64,000 nucleotides of DNA from NCBI GenBank assembly GCA_032164245.1, contig JAVMKO010000006.1:9377001-9441000 (forward strand). The letters are read 5' to 3'. The DNA is from Sternotherus odoratus. Taxonomy: Eukaryota > Chordata > Testudines > Kinosternidae. Of this stretch, positions 1 to 12,699 are shown in pieces. The position numbers and the translations under genes were made by a program. Below the pieces are notes generated by a model, which ran no database searches, had not been told where the DNA came from, and was given only the letters and a program-made list of their open reading frames with translations. The number at the start of each line of letters is the position of its first letter. Position 1 is the stretch's first letter.

Positions 1-226
1 GCAGATTTCTGCTGATGTCAAGTGGAGCTAGGCCAGTTTGCACTATCTTAGGATCTGGCTCACTGACATTTCAGAAGCCCTGTGTCTTAATGCGTTAGAG
101 CTTATCCATCCTATGAGATGATGCAATGTGGGTTGGTTCTTCATTAGCTGAACCACTTGTCTCTAGTGTGTTTTGCAACAATAGATCAGAGAGATCTGTT
201 CCTTTCTCTTCTTCCTAGAGTGCTCC

Positions 227-352
227 ATCTTCTCTCAGAGGAGAAGCCGTGTTAGTCTGGATCTGCAGAAACTGACATCTGATGAAGTGGGTCTTCGCCC
301 ACGAAAACTCATGCGCCTAAACATCTGTTAGTCTAGAAGGTGCTACAAGACT
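227..352. repeat. Palindromic interspersed repeat, family A
   Basis: This copy has the family's marker phrases: gccgtgttagtctgg at one end, an internal fold-back gatgaagtgggt...cccacgaaa, and ctgttagtctagaaggtgct at the other end. The same phrases recur in both orientations elsewhere in the window. I associate the family with turtles but cannot name its class. Confidence 0.7.
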
Positions 353-3300
353 CTTTGTCCCGTCTTCTCTGTTTGTGTCTATTAGATGGCAAGCCCTCGG
401 GGGGCAAGACTGTCTTTCTTTAGCATCTTGTGCAGCACTGAGTACTTTGTGGGCACGTAACCAACAAGAGTAAACATACATTTCAGAGAGAGAGAAGCAA
501 TCACAATTACGGCAGTGTCTGTATGGGTTACCTGGAAAACATGCCATTGACAAAATCACTCTGTGCTCCTCATTCACGGTTAATTTAGGATGTTCTAAAG
601 CAGTGATGCTTAGTCCTCAGTGATTCAGGAGCCAAATAAATGACCAGCATTACCCAAAAGAACCACTGTCATGTGAATTAATTGTTTCATTTGCTATAGT
701 ACTATATAGTCATATTTAAACAGTATGATGGCAAATATTTAATTTATATCTGTGTGTGTGTGTGTATAATTCTCACAGCAAAATGACTGACCAAGTATTA
801 TTTTATCAGCTACAATTGGGTAATAACATAGTAAAAGCATCCTGATTGGTTAATAACTTAGAGTGGTTAATAATTCAGCCACACGGTGTTTTAACATCAT
901 GTGCTGCAAAGAGCTACAGGAGACCCATTAAGGAGCCAGCCTCAGTCCGAGTCTCGTTGTTCTAAGGATTTAATTAATTAAATAGACTGTTAATTAAATA
1001 GAGTGGCCTTTGCAAATTGAAACGGATGGATTCTGACTTGGTCACAGCTTCATTTTCGCCCTCTTGATATTTGAGCCTGGGCACCGCCGACATGCAATGT
1101 GGGGGGAGGGAGAAAGGGAGCTGGTTGCAGCCCCCCTGATCCTTGGGCCACTTGTACCCTGGCCTTAGCCCTAGCTCCAGCACAGATTAGAGTAGCTTTG
1201 AGAGTGTGGAGGTGTAATGTCCTGTCCAACTCCATCTGCCAGCTAGGAATGGCTAGAGCATTTTGCACTCTGGCCCTGCCTCTACTCCGTTGGACAAGTG
1301 CTTTGAATGTGGAAGTGGGCGTGCTACATATCCCTGACTCTTCACAGGCAGCACAGTCTAGCAGAGCTGCCGCTGCTCTTGCTTGTGCCAGGGGGTGGTT
1401 TGGCTCTCAGCCGGTCCTCGGACAAGGGGAGATAGAAAAGTGGCTTTGGGCCTCCTTTGCCTCCTGCCTCCAGCCTGAGGCTACTCAGCGGAGGAAAGTT
1501 ACACACTTCACATTTTGCAGGCTCGGGATCCTAGGAGCGGCACTCCAGGTGGGATTACCGTAATTTTCCCATCAGAGCTGGATACGTGCTGCCAATTGCC
1601 CAAACTACATCTTTGCTCAGAGAGAGCTGCTGTTCTGCTTTAGACGACAGCAACCCACGTGAGCGGTGCATGCCGAAAATCTATCAGCTGCTTCTTTTCT
1701 TTTTTTATTAAACTTGTTATTAAGGGCACAATAAAACGGCAACGTACGTCACTGAACATTTCTTATTACTTATTCAGGATCAGGTTAATATTCAGAGAAC
1801 CTGACTAAGGATTCTGGCTGGGGACCCCTCCTCCACTGAGAATGCTAGAAAGGGTGACCACATTTCTAAATGCCCATCCTCCTTTTGTCACGTCTCTTGC
1901 CTGCATACGAGGTGTGAAAGCTTTTCTGTTATAAGGAAAGTCCACATTTTACTATACTACCCTCTGTAGGAAGAGGGGCAACATTTTTCTAATAATGTGC
2001 AATACAAAGTCTTGCGGCTAACAATAAAAAAGAAATGAATTTGTTGTTCTGTTTAAAATTCAGGTCCTTTTCTGGAGCAATAAGGAAGCAGGGTAGGGGA
2101 TCTCTGGGAAACTGATATTTTGTCGTAAAATGAATCTCTTTCATAATTCCCCTCCCCCCACAATTCAGCTTATTCATGGACACAATCAACATACGTGCAA
2201 GTACATCCCCCTTCCCCCTGCAACTCCTCCAACAGAGCACTTCCCTAGTAGCTAAAAAGAGATGGATCTTAATTGCAGTCAAATGCGACCACTACAGTAA
2301 TTTAGAATTTTTTTTGTTCTTCGCTACACAAAAGATGCGTATCCTCTTTCCCACTCATCCAAATCAGTTTCTTTGTCTAAATCCCTCTTCCATCTTTTCA
2401 TCTGTATTCTTTTCTTATCAACATCTTTTTCAATCAACATTCAACATATATTAATAAATCAACCTTTTGTTTCAGCTTGGTCCTAGGTCAATTCCTCCAG
2501 TGTTGTTAAAGGTCTAGATAGAGCTGTCTTGTACCCAGATTTCACAATAAAATGTTTGATCCTGTAAATACTGAAAATATGAGATCTTTGTATTATTTGC
2601 GTTACTTCATATCTCTTGGTATGATTTGAAATCAGGACCCAGGAACAGCAGTCCAAATTGAGTAATCTCAGTTCTTATCCACAAAGAATAGCCACTTCAG
2701 TGTTTCCTAGGGATAAACTCCTGATTATTAATGAAAGTAGCTAATGGAGAGAGCCTTGGTGGCAGAAGTTTATAACATTTATCCAAAGCTGGGAAGGTGG
2801 TTTGAATGAATGGGTGTATTTTTATTTGGGGTGACCTAAATTTATTTTTAACCTAACAATTACTATAAATAGCTATATTTGGGCTCCCGTATTGTTCAAG
2901 TTTTGGGTTTGGATCATCTATTGTTAAACCAACAGATCCCATCTTTAAGGGTGATGCATAATAAAAAGGCAATTTAGGGAAATCTAATCCCTCCTGCTTT
3001 ATGGGCTTAAATAGCCGTTTAGAATTCACCCGTTGTCTGTATGACAGAGTGCTGGGAACCAACAACTGAGACAGCACCCTGGACACTTAACCATCAATTC
3101 ATTCCCCTCAGGCTGGACCTAATGGGCCTCATTTGTGGATTAGACTGGGCTGCGGAGGACGAATGAGTAAATTGGTCCATTAACACAGGACATATCAGAA
3201 GTCACAGGAAGGGTTAGCTGGCTGGCTCTAATTTCTTGGCAGAGAACTGTGGAGAAACTTTAAATAATATGGTATATGGCTCAACAAGATGGTGGGAAGA

Positions 3301-3980
3301 GAAAATGCAAATTAACTGCACCAGGGTGTTTAACGACTGAAGGTCTCTGAGTCTGTATAGACACAGCAGAAGGCAGGGGCAGAAGCTTGCCCTGTTACAG
3401 TCTTTTATGTTTCCATATGAATTTTAATAGTGCATCCTGCCATGTTTTGAATGTCAGGGATAGCAACAGGGATGCATTGAAACAAAAATAATAACTTTGG
3501 GAGACTACCCATCTTTACCAAGGCTACCTTACCTAGCCAAGACATTTGTTCATTTCCTCCCACCAATGTGTTTTATTATTTTACTCCAGAGTGGAGGGTA
3601 ATTTGCCTTACAAAGATTTTTTTTTCTCCGCAATGTTTATTCCTAAATATTTTAAAGATCCTATTACCCATTTAAATGTACGTAGCTGACAACAGTTTGT
3701 TTTGACCCTTTCAGGGGTATTCATTCCCAAACTTTCAGATTTTATTGTAATTTATTTTGAAGCCTCTTGCCTGCCTACATTCCAAGATCAATTGTTCTAC
3801 GATTCTTAATGATACTTCTCGATCCTGCAAACATGACAAGATATCAGCAATATACAAAGCTCTTTTGCGCTCTAATCCAGACGATGTTTTGATAAAATCT
3901 ATCACTTTCTAATGTAGGTATTGAGATATGTTATATACTGCAATTCAGCTTGATGCAATCCCAGGTTTATGATGCACTAA
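353..3980. other. Intergenic sequence, nothing recognised
   Basis: Mostly AT-rich with a short TG run near 750-765. A 154-codon open frame at 1099-1563 has no recognisable domain and shares its span with open frames on the other strand, so I do not call it a gene. Confidence 0.5.
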
Positions 3981-4275
3981 GGGCTGGTCTAAACTAAGGG
4001 GAGGGATCGACCGAAGATACACAACTTCAACTACGTGAATAACGTACCTGAAGTCGGCGTATCTTCAGCTGACTTACCTGCCGTCCTCATGGCGGTGGCG
4101 GTTGGTGGTGCACTCACCCGTCGACTCCAGCTTGCGCCTCGTAGCAAGCTGGAGTTCTGGAATCGACGGGAGCGCTGTTGGAGATCGATTTTTCCTGTCT
4201 TAACAAGATGCGATAAATCGATCGCCAAAAGATCGATTGCTATCCGCCGATCCGGCAGGTAGTGAAGACCTACCC
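3981..4275. mobile_element. Harbinger-type MITE with TAA target duplication
   Basis: The inverted ends are GGGCTGGTCTAAACT and, reading inward from the other end, GGGTAGGTCTTCACT. TAA lies directly on both sides (3978-3980 and 4276-4278), as expected for PIF/Harbinger insertions. The centre shares ctacgtgaataacgta with the element at 41034-41744. It has no coding capacity. Confidence 0.7.
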
Positions 4276-4424
4276 TAAGAATGACTGCATTAAACAAGTG
4301 GGAGGAAGTTTGTTCCCTGAGTTTCTTTTTCAAAAGTATGATTTCACTAGGAAGAGATTGTAGTACCCATTTTAACTAATCAATCCTTAGCTGCCCATTT
4401 GGGGCAAGTTTAAGATTATTGCAA

Positions 4425-4560
4425 TAATAGATGCTGAAGTATTTTACAAAGGAGGTCAGTATCATTATTCCCATTTCACAGATGGGGAAAACTGATGCAC
4501 AAAGATTCGACCAAAGTCTAGCACTCCAATTTTCTCTATCCCTGGCTACTTCACAATCTA
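4425..4560 (-). repeat. MIR-like SINE fragment
   Basis: The phrase ttcacagatggggaaaactg followed by gatgcacaaag is the complement-strand form of the MIR core (normally ctcagtttcctcatctgtaaaatgggg). It is an old, diverged copy. Confidence 0.55.
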
Positions 4561-4621
4561 CTAAGTGACAAGGCCTCTCTAGTAGCCTTTACATTCTAGT
4601 GGTGTAAAGGAATATTACCAG

Positions 4622-7600
4622 ACCCAGTACTCTGGCCCATTGACTTCAGTGGTCCCCAGGTGTGGGACTGGTTAAATAAAATAACATGGAAATCCATGCC
4701 ATTTTCTGGACCTTTTTATCACAGCAACTTTCTGAAAGATGTTGGGTATTTTCTAATATTTTTAGTTCAACTTATTTTTAGCTTTTTTTTTCATCCACAA
4801 ATGTACAGAAGCGAACATAATTAGCCCTCTGCGTTCCCCAAAGGCATGTATTTACCTATTTGTTAAAAGGTTTTTCTCGTGCTGCCATGCTGTTGCTGTG
4901 ACAAGATGACTTTGAAGGCACAGTAGGTAAAATAATACTGTATATTGCTCAGCAACCCCAACAACTGAATGTTAATTTAACCAATAAAGTAACAGCATAG
5001 TAATTATAATAATAATAATTTCTTATCTCTTAACTGGGTTAAAAGTGGAATTCAGCTTTACCACGTAGCGCTCACTGGCTCAGAAACCACCACATAAATC
5101 ACGGAGGGCAGCCAGCTTTTAGCACCACTGCCATTAGCTAATGCAGATGCCAGGAGAGGATTCAGATTTGCTCTCGCCACCCACTCCTTCCTTCTGCTCC
5201 ATCTCCCTCTATTTCTAACGTTCACCCTTGGTCTCTCGGTGGGTCACCATTTTTCCAGGTGTGCGGAGACAAGGCGGGGGGGGGGGGGGGGAGGGAGGGC
5301 TCTTTACATCCTCGAATTTCTGCAGAAGCCGTCAGTGCAGCTCTTGGCTTTGCAATATTAGAGATCAAACGAAAAGCTTCCTCTAAAGCAATATGGCTCC
5401 AAGCTTTTAAGCAGAGACATGGATGAAAGATAACAGGCACTAGTATGGATGCATTCACTCTTCATCTATCCATTGCGCAAAGTCTGGTTGCAGTCCAGGT
5501 TTTCCAGAGGTTGGCCCCTATACAAGCCATGTTTGAATTTTTCAAAATAAATGGTGGGATTTAGGTGAAACTCAATTTTTTGAAAAATCAGCCAACTGGA
5601 GAAACTGAGGACTGTGGAAACTCTGGGCATGAGCAGATTATTATCAAAGGCTGCACAAAGAAATTAGCATGACAGGGTCTTTGTTTACTTCACAATGGTG
5701 AAGCAACTACGCTAATTACCACCACATTTGAATCAGAGAGGCAGTCTGCCAATGAAGACCTCAGGTGTGACTCACAATGAACGACAATCGTGCCAGGATA
5801 TCTGCCTGGTCTTGAACAGGGTGCCCGGAATGGTACATGTGCAGATCACCTTGTGCGGTGAGCACTGCAAATGGAACACATTCATCCTGGGGATTAATTG
5901 TTGAGCCAGGCCTCCCGTTAACCGGCTTGGGGAGTGTTTTCAGTCCCTGATTTTACTGCCATTGTAGTTTGTCCACTTTACATTTTATGGGATGTGGAAA
6001 TGAAGCCATTGCCAATTGTGGACCAGAGCCATAGCCGACGTATTCAGCTTGATGATGCAACCATCCAGCCGATTGCAACTTGTCACCTGAGCACCAACTG
6101 GGAAATAGGGTCAAATTTATCTTTAGTGTAAATCAGGGCAACTTACACCGGGACTGAATTTCACCCCAGGGTTTTTAAGTGAAGTGCCTAATCCCCTGTG
6201 TCACTTAGCAGTCACCATCGAAATGTCCGTTTCCACCAACATTGGCTACACTGTGCTATCTGAGATACTGCAGGATTTCCCCGGTTTTATAATAGGTAAT
6301 AACTTGGGTTTGTCTGGTACCATGTTTTGGCAATTCTTGGTAAATGCTGCCTTTCAATCTTGGCTACCGTATGGACCAGATTTACCCCTAGTACAAAAGG
6401 ATCCAACTCTCAATGGGTATTATATCCACTTATGCAATGGCTGAGATTGTCCCTACATGGTTAATCACACACATTACAGGTCCAACTTTCTCCATCTCCC
6501 AAGCCTCTATTCCTTCTCTCTCCTGCTTTTCTTCTTTCATACAACTATTGCAGTGGCAGTATACACCAGAAAATTACCCACATCATTTCTGTACACCTTG
6601 TCCCTCGTTAGGCGGGGTGAAAATTTAACCGCAACTCTTTCATCTCTGGTAAATAACAAAAAACATAACCATCTCTGTGTGCTTTCCAGTGACTCCAGGT
6701 CTAGCAAGACCATGTAACAATGACTCTGGACACACAGTGCTACCCTGCCCTGGTCCAATGGCATTGCACAGGCACCTTGCACACCTGATCAGAGACAAAC
6801 TTTCATTTGCTTGCTCTCTCATTGGCAAATGACGCATTGAACATTGCAGAAGTTAATGGCGAGAAAATGTAAATGTGACTCTTTTTAATTTTCTCATCAG
6901 GTTAGAGGTATGTACATCATAGGGGACGATTGTCAGGAACTTTAATTGTTACCCTATGATTCCTGCTTCCCTTGTGTAGTAGTGGCACGCCACAGGGGCT
7001 AATAGTGAGAAAATTTGACTGTAGCTCTAGTACACTCTCTTCATTAGGCTAATGGAACATTTTCCTCTCATTTTCTCCCTAGGGTGGCTGTAGGAGTACA
7101 GCCTTATAATTGTTGCTCTTACTATAATTGGCAGTAGTAGGAGTATATATAATCTCATTGTCTTTCCTATGTGGTGGTAGGTTTATGACCTATTGAGGAT
7201 TCCAAGCCAACAGCTGCAACTCAGTGAGCGTTGCATTAGCTTTCCCTCCCAGGAAAGGAAGGCCTGCACAAAGGCTATTATTAGCTAGAAAGAACATGAA
7301 CTAGAGATGTCCCACAGTACCAAGTATTAACATTAGGAATTGCAAGGGAAGGTGCTGTTGACCCTTAAGTGTTGTGGGCATTTATTGCCTGATGTAAACG
7401 CCACCCATGGCAGTTCTGCTAGTTGAGATACAGTTCTCTGCCTTGCTTCGCATCACTGTCAAACCATGATGGTTCAGATTCTTCTGTGGGGTAACTCCCT
7501 TGACGTCAGTGGAGTTATATGGTTGGGATTCCCTATGAGACCTCTTTCCACTCAGCTTCCCAAGGATTCAGTCGACCCCAACCATTGTCATTCAGGTACA

Positions 7601-7771
7601 ACACTGCTACGCTAAATGGATCAGGTTCAAACGCAGGGAGAAATGGGGGAATTCAGGAAATGGGGCCTCTCTCCATGTGTTAATCACTCATGTCAGGCCA
7701 GGTCTCAGCTATGTACATCCAGCTGGGATTTGGCCCATTATTCCTATCTGCTATGTTAGGTTGTTTCATAT
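4622..7771. other. Intergenic sequence, nothing recognised
   Basis: Apart from a poly-G tract of about 17 bases near 5277-5292, nothing here is recognised. Short open frames at 5934-6131, 6184-6444 and 6413-6717 are isolated, overlap in several frames and have no family features. Confidence 0.5.
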
Positions 7772-7775
7772 CTAG

Positions 7776-8250
7776 TGTGACCGTCAGGCCAGATGGCTAC
7801 AGGGGAGTGACAGAAGGCAGATATGTTAGTCCCAGATTAAGCAATTCCCTTTTCCCTGAGTAAGGTAACAGGGATGGTTCCAGAACAAGCAGGAACTTGC
7901 AGGAACCAATTAAGGGAGGCAGGCTAATTAGAATACCTGGAGCCAATTAACAAGGTGCTAGAATCAATTAAGACAGGCAGGCTAATCAGGGCACCTGGTT
8001 TAAAAAGCACCTCACTTCAGTTTGTGGCACCCATGCAAGGAGCTGGGAGCAAGAGGCACTAGGAGCTGAAAGTGGGAAGGCTTCCTGCTGGAGGACTGAG
8101 GAATACAAGCGTTCTCAGACACCAGGAGGAAGGGCCTGTGATGAGGATAAAGGTGTTGGGAGGAGGCCATGGGGAAGTAGCCCAGGGAGTTGTAGCTGTC
8201 ACGCAGCTGTTACAGGAGACCCACCAAGGCAGAGGAGGAACTTTGTCACA
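7776..8250. mobile_element. Solo LTR with TG...CA ends and 4-bp target duplication
   Basis: The element begins TGTGACC and ends TTTGTCACA. CTAG flanks both sides (7772-7775 and 8251-8254). Inside is a TATA-like tttaaaaag at about 8000-8008. The 475-bp length, short inverted TGTGAC/GTCACA ends and 4-bp duplication fit an LTR left after recombination between the two LTRs of a retroelement. No internal coding region is present. Strand and family were not settled. Confidence 0.7.
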
Positions 8251-8264
8251 CTAGACAAAATGAC

Positions 8265-8435
8265 CAAGGCCCAGATCCTCAATGAGAGTTAGATGCCTAA
8301 ATACCTTTGAGGATCTGGGCCTAAGGCTTTGATTAAGCAAAGCGCGTAAGCCTATGCTGAGCTCCATCCCTATTCAGCAAAGTACTTAAGTGTGTGCTTA
8401 ACTTTAAGCACCTACTTAAGCGCTTTGCTGAACTG
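8265..8435. repeat. Two adjacent palindromes in an interspersed repeat
   Basis: Arms ggcccagatcctcaa and ttgaggatctgggcc lie at 8268-8321. A second fold-back at 8373-8432 has 18-base arms matching at 16 positions (ttcagcaaagtacttaag), with an inner hairpin gtgcttaactttaagcac. It looks like a short non-autonomous element or two fused ends. Family unknown. Confidence 0.55.
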
Positions 8436-9236
8436 GGGCCTAAATCTGTTGCAGATACATGATATTATTTCAAGACTGTTGGGGCTTAGCACCTCTGAAC
8501 ATTAAAGAAGGGATTGTTAAAGGAACAACTGGATTTAGGGGCCCAACTCCTGTCGACTTTCAACAGTAGGGGGGCATCTGCCTTTGAAAATCTCCCCCTG
8601 AAGTCTTGATGTAGAGATTATCTTCAGGTGCTTTATACCCAGATCGCGTCATGCAGCATTATTCCCTTTCCAAATATCTCTACAGAGTCTGATGCTGTCA
8701 TCCTTTTTGGCCCCATTACAGGGCCCAGTCCTGTCGCCCGTGTGCTGGCAAAACTCTCCTTAACGTCAGTGAAGGTTTTGCCTGCGTGACAACCGCACAA
8801 TCAGGTCCTTATCAGAGCCCATAAAAAGGATGGCACAGATAGATAGCATCGATTTTTTGGCATGGGACTGGTGGTTTTGCTTATCTTTTCATTGCACACA
8901 GATGAGCTTATTAAAGCAAAGTAGGTCAGGCCCACGATACAACAATATGATCTGCGTAAAAGGCACGGGAAGGTGTCCTCCGTATCAAGACTCCACACTC
9001 CTACCAGCTGTTATTCCTTTTTACACACTGTGACTGACTTTGGGCTACATCTTGTTCCCATGGAAAACTCCCATTGACTTACTGGGAGGCCAGGACTTGG
9101 TCCATCATTTTGATATCAGGAAACGTTGATTGGTGCGACAATTGCCATACTGGCCCCAGCAATGGATTTACCGTCTAGAAAGAAAGAATCTCATGGGGAA
9201 GGGGGTGCCAGTCCTGGACAGATGTGCAGATTGGGT

Positions 9237-9447
9237 ATTTTATTAGAGAGACAAGGTCGGCGAGGTAATATCTTCCATTGGACCAACTTCCGTTGGCAAG
9301 AGAGCAGCTTTTTGCATTTACCCAGAGCTCTTCTTCAGGTGTAAGCTCACAAGCGTGTCTCTCTCACTAACAGAAGTTGGTTCAATAAAAGATATTACCT
9401 CACCCACCTTGTCTCACTAATATCCTGGGACCCACATGGCTATAGCA
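9237..9447. repeat. Palindromic interspersed repeat, family B
   Basis: Left and right halves are inverted copies: agagacaaggtcggcgagg at the start and cctcacccaccttgtctc at the end, with attggaccaacttccgttgg mirrored by agaagttggttcaat. A partial copy is at 16205-16300. I recognise the family as common in turtle DNA but cannot name it. Confidence 0.65.
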
Positions 9448-10199
9448 ACACTGCAAATAGAAAAGGGTATTTATTATCGTTCTCTTCTCAGCCCAGGAGA
9501 GAATATGTTACCTCTCTAGATTGCTAGAAGAGCCAAGTCTCGGGAAGGTAGTGCCATATTTCCAGCAAAGCAGAACTAGCCGCAGGTGTCATAGTGCCCT
9601 AAGCAAAGGACAATTTTGCTCCTCCCAACTATATACTCGAGGGTACCACTTCACTGTCGTTTATTACATACCCATCAATCCATGGCCACATACACACAGA
9701 CACAGCAGCAGCACCATTACAGGCAGCATTACGGGCATGCAGCATCAGCAGAACAGGGAGAGAGTGCACGGGCAAGGTGTGGAGAAGTCAAGGGTACAGG
9801 TTGTGTATATATTTTCGGTCGGAGATATGATGGAGGTGAAATACATGGTTAGAAGAGAAACAGTGGTTTGAAACCCAAGGATTTCCTGAGTGCGCTTTGG
9901 GTTGCGGGGAGCCACCCCCGAACATTTGTCTAAAAGTCAGCAGTGGAAGGAGGACCATTGGAGGTGCAAGTGCTGAGATTTGCCAGCTGGAGGCAGCTCA
10001 GTTCAGACTAGCAGAGGGCTGAGAGAGGTCCAGGGTGGTGGTGAGAACATTGGACTCCGTAGCTTATGAAAAAGCCTGACCTGGGATATGAAATATGACT
10101 TTCCAGGGCTTGAAAAGGACAGTGGGGGCTGCCAGATGATCGGTTTTGGAGTTCATTCATTGGTTTTGAATTGTAAGTAATACATTACACGTCTGTTAA

Positions 10200-11160
10200 T
10201 TCAGTCTGGAGTGGAGCTGTGGTGAATGGGAATTTCTGCAGGGGCCTTCAAAGAACACTGATCATACTTATCTCTAGGGAGGCAGTGAATTCTCCATCAC
10301 TTGAAGTCTTTCATTCAGGGCTGGATGGCTTTCTTTGAGATCGACTCAAACAGAAGTTATGGGTTTGATGCAGTAATTAGTGGGGGAGGTCCTAGGAATG
10401 TGACGGGGTGCCCACACAACACAAAACTAGAAGGGGTTAAGATGGCCTGGTGGGCCACTTAACTCCTCAGGCTGCACCTGGAGGGAGAGCCAGGGAATAG
10501 GGATTGATTAAATGAGGCTCAGTGGGACAGGAACAGGAGGGGCCTATGTAAAGCCCAGGAGCTGAGAGCAGCTGGGAGCAGCAGGGAAGCAGTCTGCAGT
10601 CACTCCCTGGGAAAAGGGAGGTATGTTTAGGGCTCTAGACATAGGTAGCCTACAGTTACTCCCTAGGAGGAGGGAGTTTGGGCTGACAAACCCCGGAGAA
10701 GAGGATGAGCCTGAAAGGCTCAGGGGAAAAGCAGCAAGGAATGGGGTAGGGCACACCTTGGCAGCTGAAGTGAGGGCACCGGAGCTGGAACCCAAAGAAG
10801 AGAATGGACCCAAGTTCCCCTCCTAGCCACTGGGGAAATGGTCCAGACCTGACAGCGGAGAACAGAGTGCCTGGGATAGTTTGCCTCAGGAGACTTTGAT
10901 ACCCTGGAAGGGGAGAACCATAGTGACCTGGCCAGAGGGCCAAGTCACAAATAGGAAGCTGCAACTCCTGGGGCAAGAGCAGCTACAGGGTGACAGCAGA
11001 GATAGGTGGCCACACCACCAGAGAGGGTGCAGCAACTGGAGTGGAGCTAATCCCCACGCTGGCCAGGAGGAGGGGCCCTTAGTGGTGAGCTGACCCTGTG
11101 AAAAGGAGGTCAGACTAAATAATTCCTGTGACCTTACAGTGTATGAATTTATAAAATCCA
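10200..11160 (+). mobile_element. CR1 LINE 3' end, interrupted
   Basis: The left part (about 10200-10403) reads ttctccatcacttgaagtc... and cagaagttatgggtttgatg, typical of CR1 3' ends. The right part (11097-11160) continues with ggaggtcagactaaat and ends tgtatgaattta. The two join across a 693-bp insertion. The coding part is lost. Confidence 0.7.
10404..11096. mobile_element. LTR-like insertion inside a CR1
   Basis: The insertion is bounded by TGTGA direct repeats (10399-10403 and 11097-11101). Reading TGTGACGGGG as the start and ACCCTGTGA as the end, it also has short inverted ends like an LTR, so the exact boundary is ambiguous by a few bases. It is purine-rich, with repeated gctgggagcagc-type segments. 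Open frames inside it overlap on both strands and are not genes. Confidence 0.5.
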
Positions 11161-12660
11161 ATCACTCTTTAAAAGCAGCTACATTAAAAAAACCAATGAA
11201 CCTGATATTTATTTAGTTCTCTGGGAGTCAGCCTTACCTGAAGTTTATTAAGATGAACTCTTTCTTTTCCTGTCCTCCTAGTACAGTATAATGCACCAAG
11301 CAATATCGTGCAATCCAGCAGGGTTGAGAGAGCAGCTGTCACTCACTCGCCAGCTTAGTTAGAAAAGTGACTTTGCTAATTGAGAAAAGTTTAATGAATT
11401 TTTGTTGTATAAAAAAAGTGATTACTTTATATTACCAATGTGTTCATTTGAGAAATTCATTACATTTGTGTATTGTGTTTTTCATGTAAATAGGTCTGCC
11501 AGCGTGCATTAGCAAAGACTATAATACGATGGTTCATGGTTCATGTAGTATCTGAAAGGAATAATTGTATAACTAATCAGTGAAAACAAAGTAAATGTTC
11601 CTCTTTAGCTTCTACAATAAAAAAAACGGAATTAAAACTAGTCAGGCTCAAAAATGCAAATATGGCATGTTTCCACTAGCTGGAAAATAAAAAATTAATA
11701 TGTAGAACCCTTATATAAAGATTCAGAATGTCTTGGATCTTTTAATGATATTTTTGTGAGCCACTGGGATGTTTATTGTTCATATGCACTTCTAAATAAG
11801 GAGTTTTTATAACGCTAGGAAAGATTTCAGTGCTCGTTTGGGCTGATGTTTTTTAAGCTAAAATTATACTGTCAAACAATCTTGCTGGGATCCGTGAGCA
11901 ATATATGTGACTCAATGAATGGGAGCAGCCGGGATGTTCAAAACATCAATGTTTCTAATTTAAACAGATTAAGTCTTGGTGCAAACCAAAGCTGAGGGTG
12001 ATCTGGCCTTTGCGATCTCTGCCCTGAGGAGAGAGAGCCCCTGCAGGACAGCTGAGGAGCGGAGGCCTTGCGGCAGGGTTCTGTGCAGGCTTCCATAAGT
12101 GGAGGATGGAAACTATGGGAAATCTCTTCATTGCTGCCTGGCTTTTCTCCGTGTTGCTCACCCAAGGTTCTCCCATCATTCTGCTAGGCACAGCCCATCC
12201 CTCAATGCTGCTCTTGGTCCAGGTGCACCCGTTGTGGGAGGGGTCAAGGGACATCTCCCCTTCCTGCTACCATCCTGGTCCTTGCTCTCCCGGTTGCTAC
12301 TGGACTGAGGAGGTTTATCATGGACAGCGGCTCCACACTCTCCAAAAGGGCAGAAGAAGGCAAGGGCAGCACCATGGCAACTTCCCCCTGCCCCGTACTC
12401 CCCTATGCTCCCATTTTCCAGCAGTGGAGAACAGCACATACCTCAGCATGAGGTCACAGAGGCTGCTCCCTCAGGCACAAAGCTTCTGGGCGAGGCTGCC
12501 AATAAACATCCCCCCGCCCCTCTTCATCCTGCCCTGGACAGAGGCCTCAATCCAGAATCTTTCCTATCGAATGAAGGGAACGATCGTGTCCAGCCCTGTA
12601 TGAGGGAAGAGGGTTCCCTGAGTTAAGGATTATGTGAGACAAGCGTCACTGGGTCAGATG
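11161..12660. other. Intergenic stretch with an unexplained 165-codon open frame
   Basis: The first 800 bases are AT-rich and unremarkable. From about 11990 composition turns GC-rich. An open frame at 12106-12603 (+) begins MGNLFIAAWLFSVLLTQGSP after its first three codons, which looks like a signal peptide by chance or descent. Other frames on both strands are also open here, and I recognise no family. Not called as a gene. Confidence 0.3.
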
Positions 12661-12699
12661 AACCGGCTTAAAAACTGATTGGAGATAGGAGGGAAGTTT

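Noticed and set aside
1099..1563. 154-codon open frame (+)
   Set aside because: No recognisable domain, no splice or promoter context, and open frames also exist on the other strand.
9521..9871. 116-codon open frame (+)
   Set aside because: Low-complexity His/Gln-rich middle, no domain, no gene structure around it.
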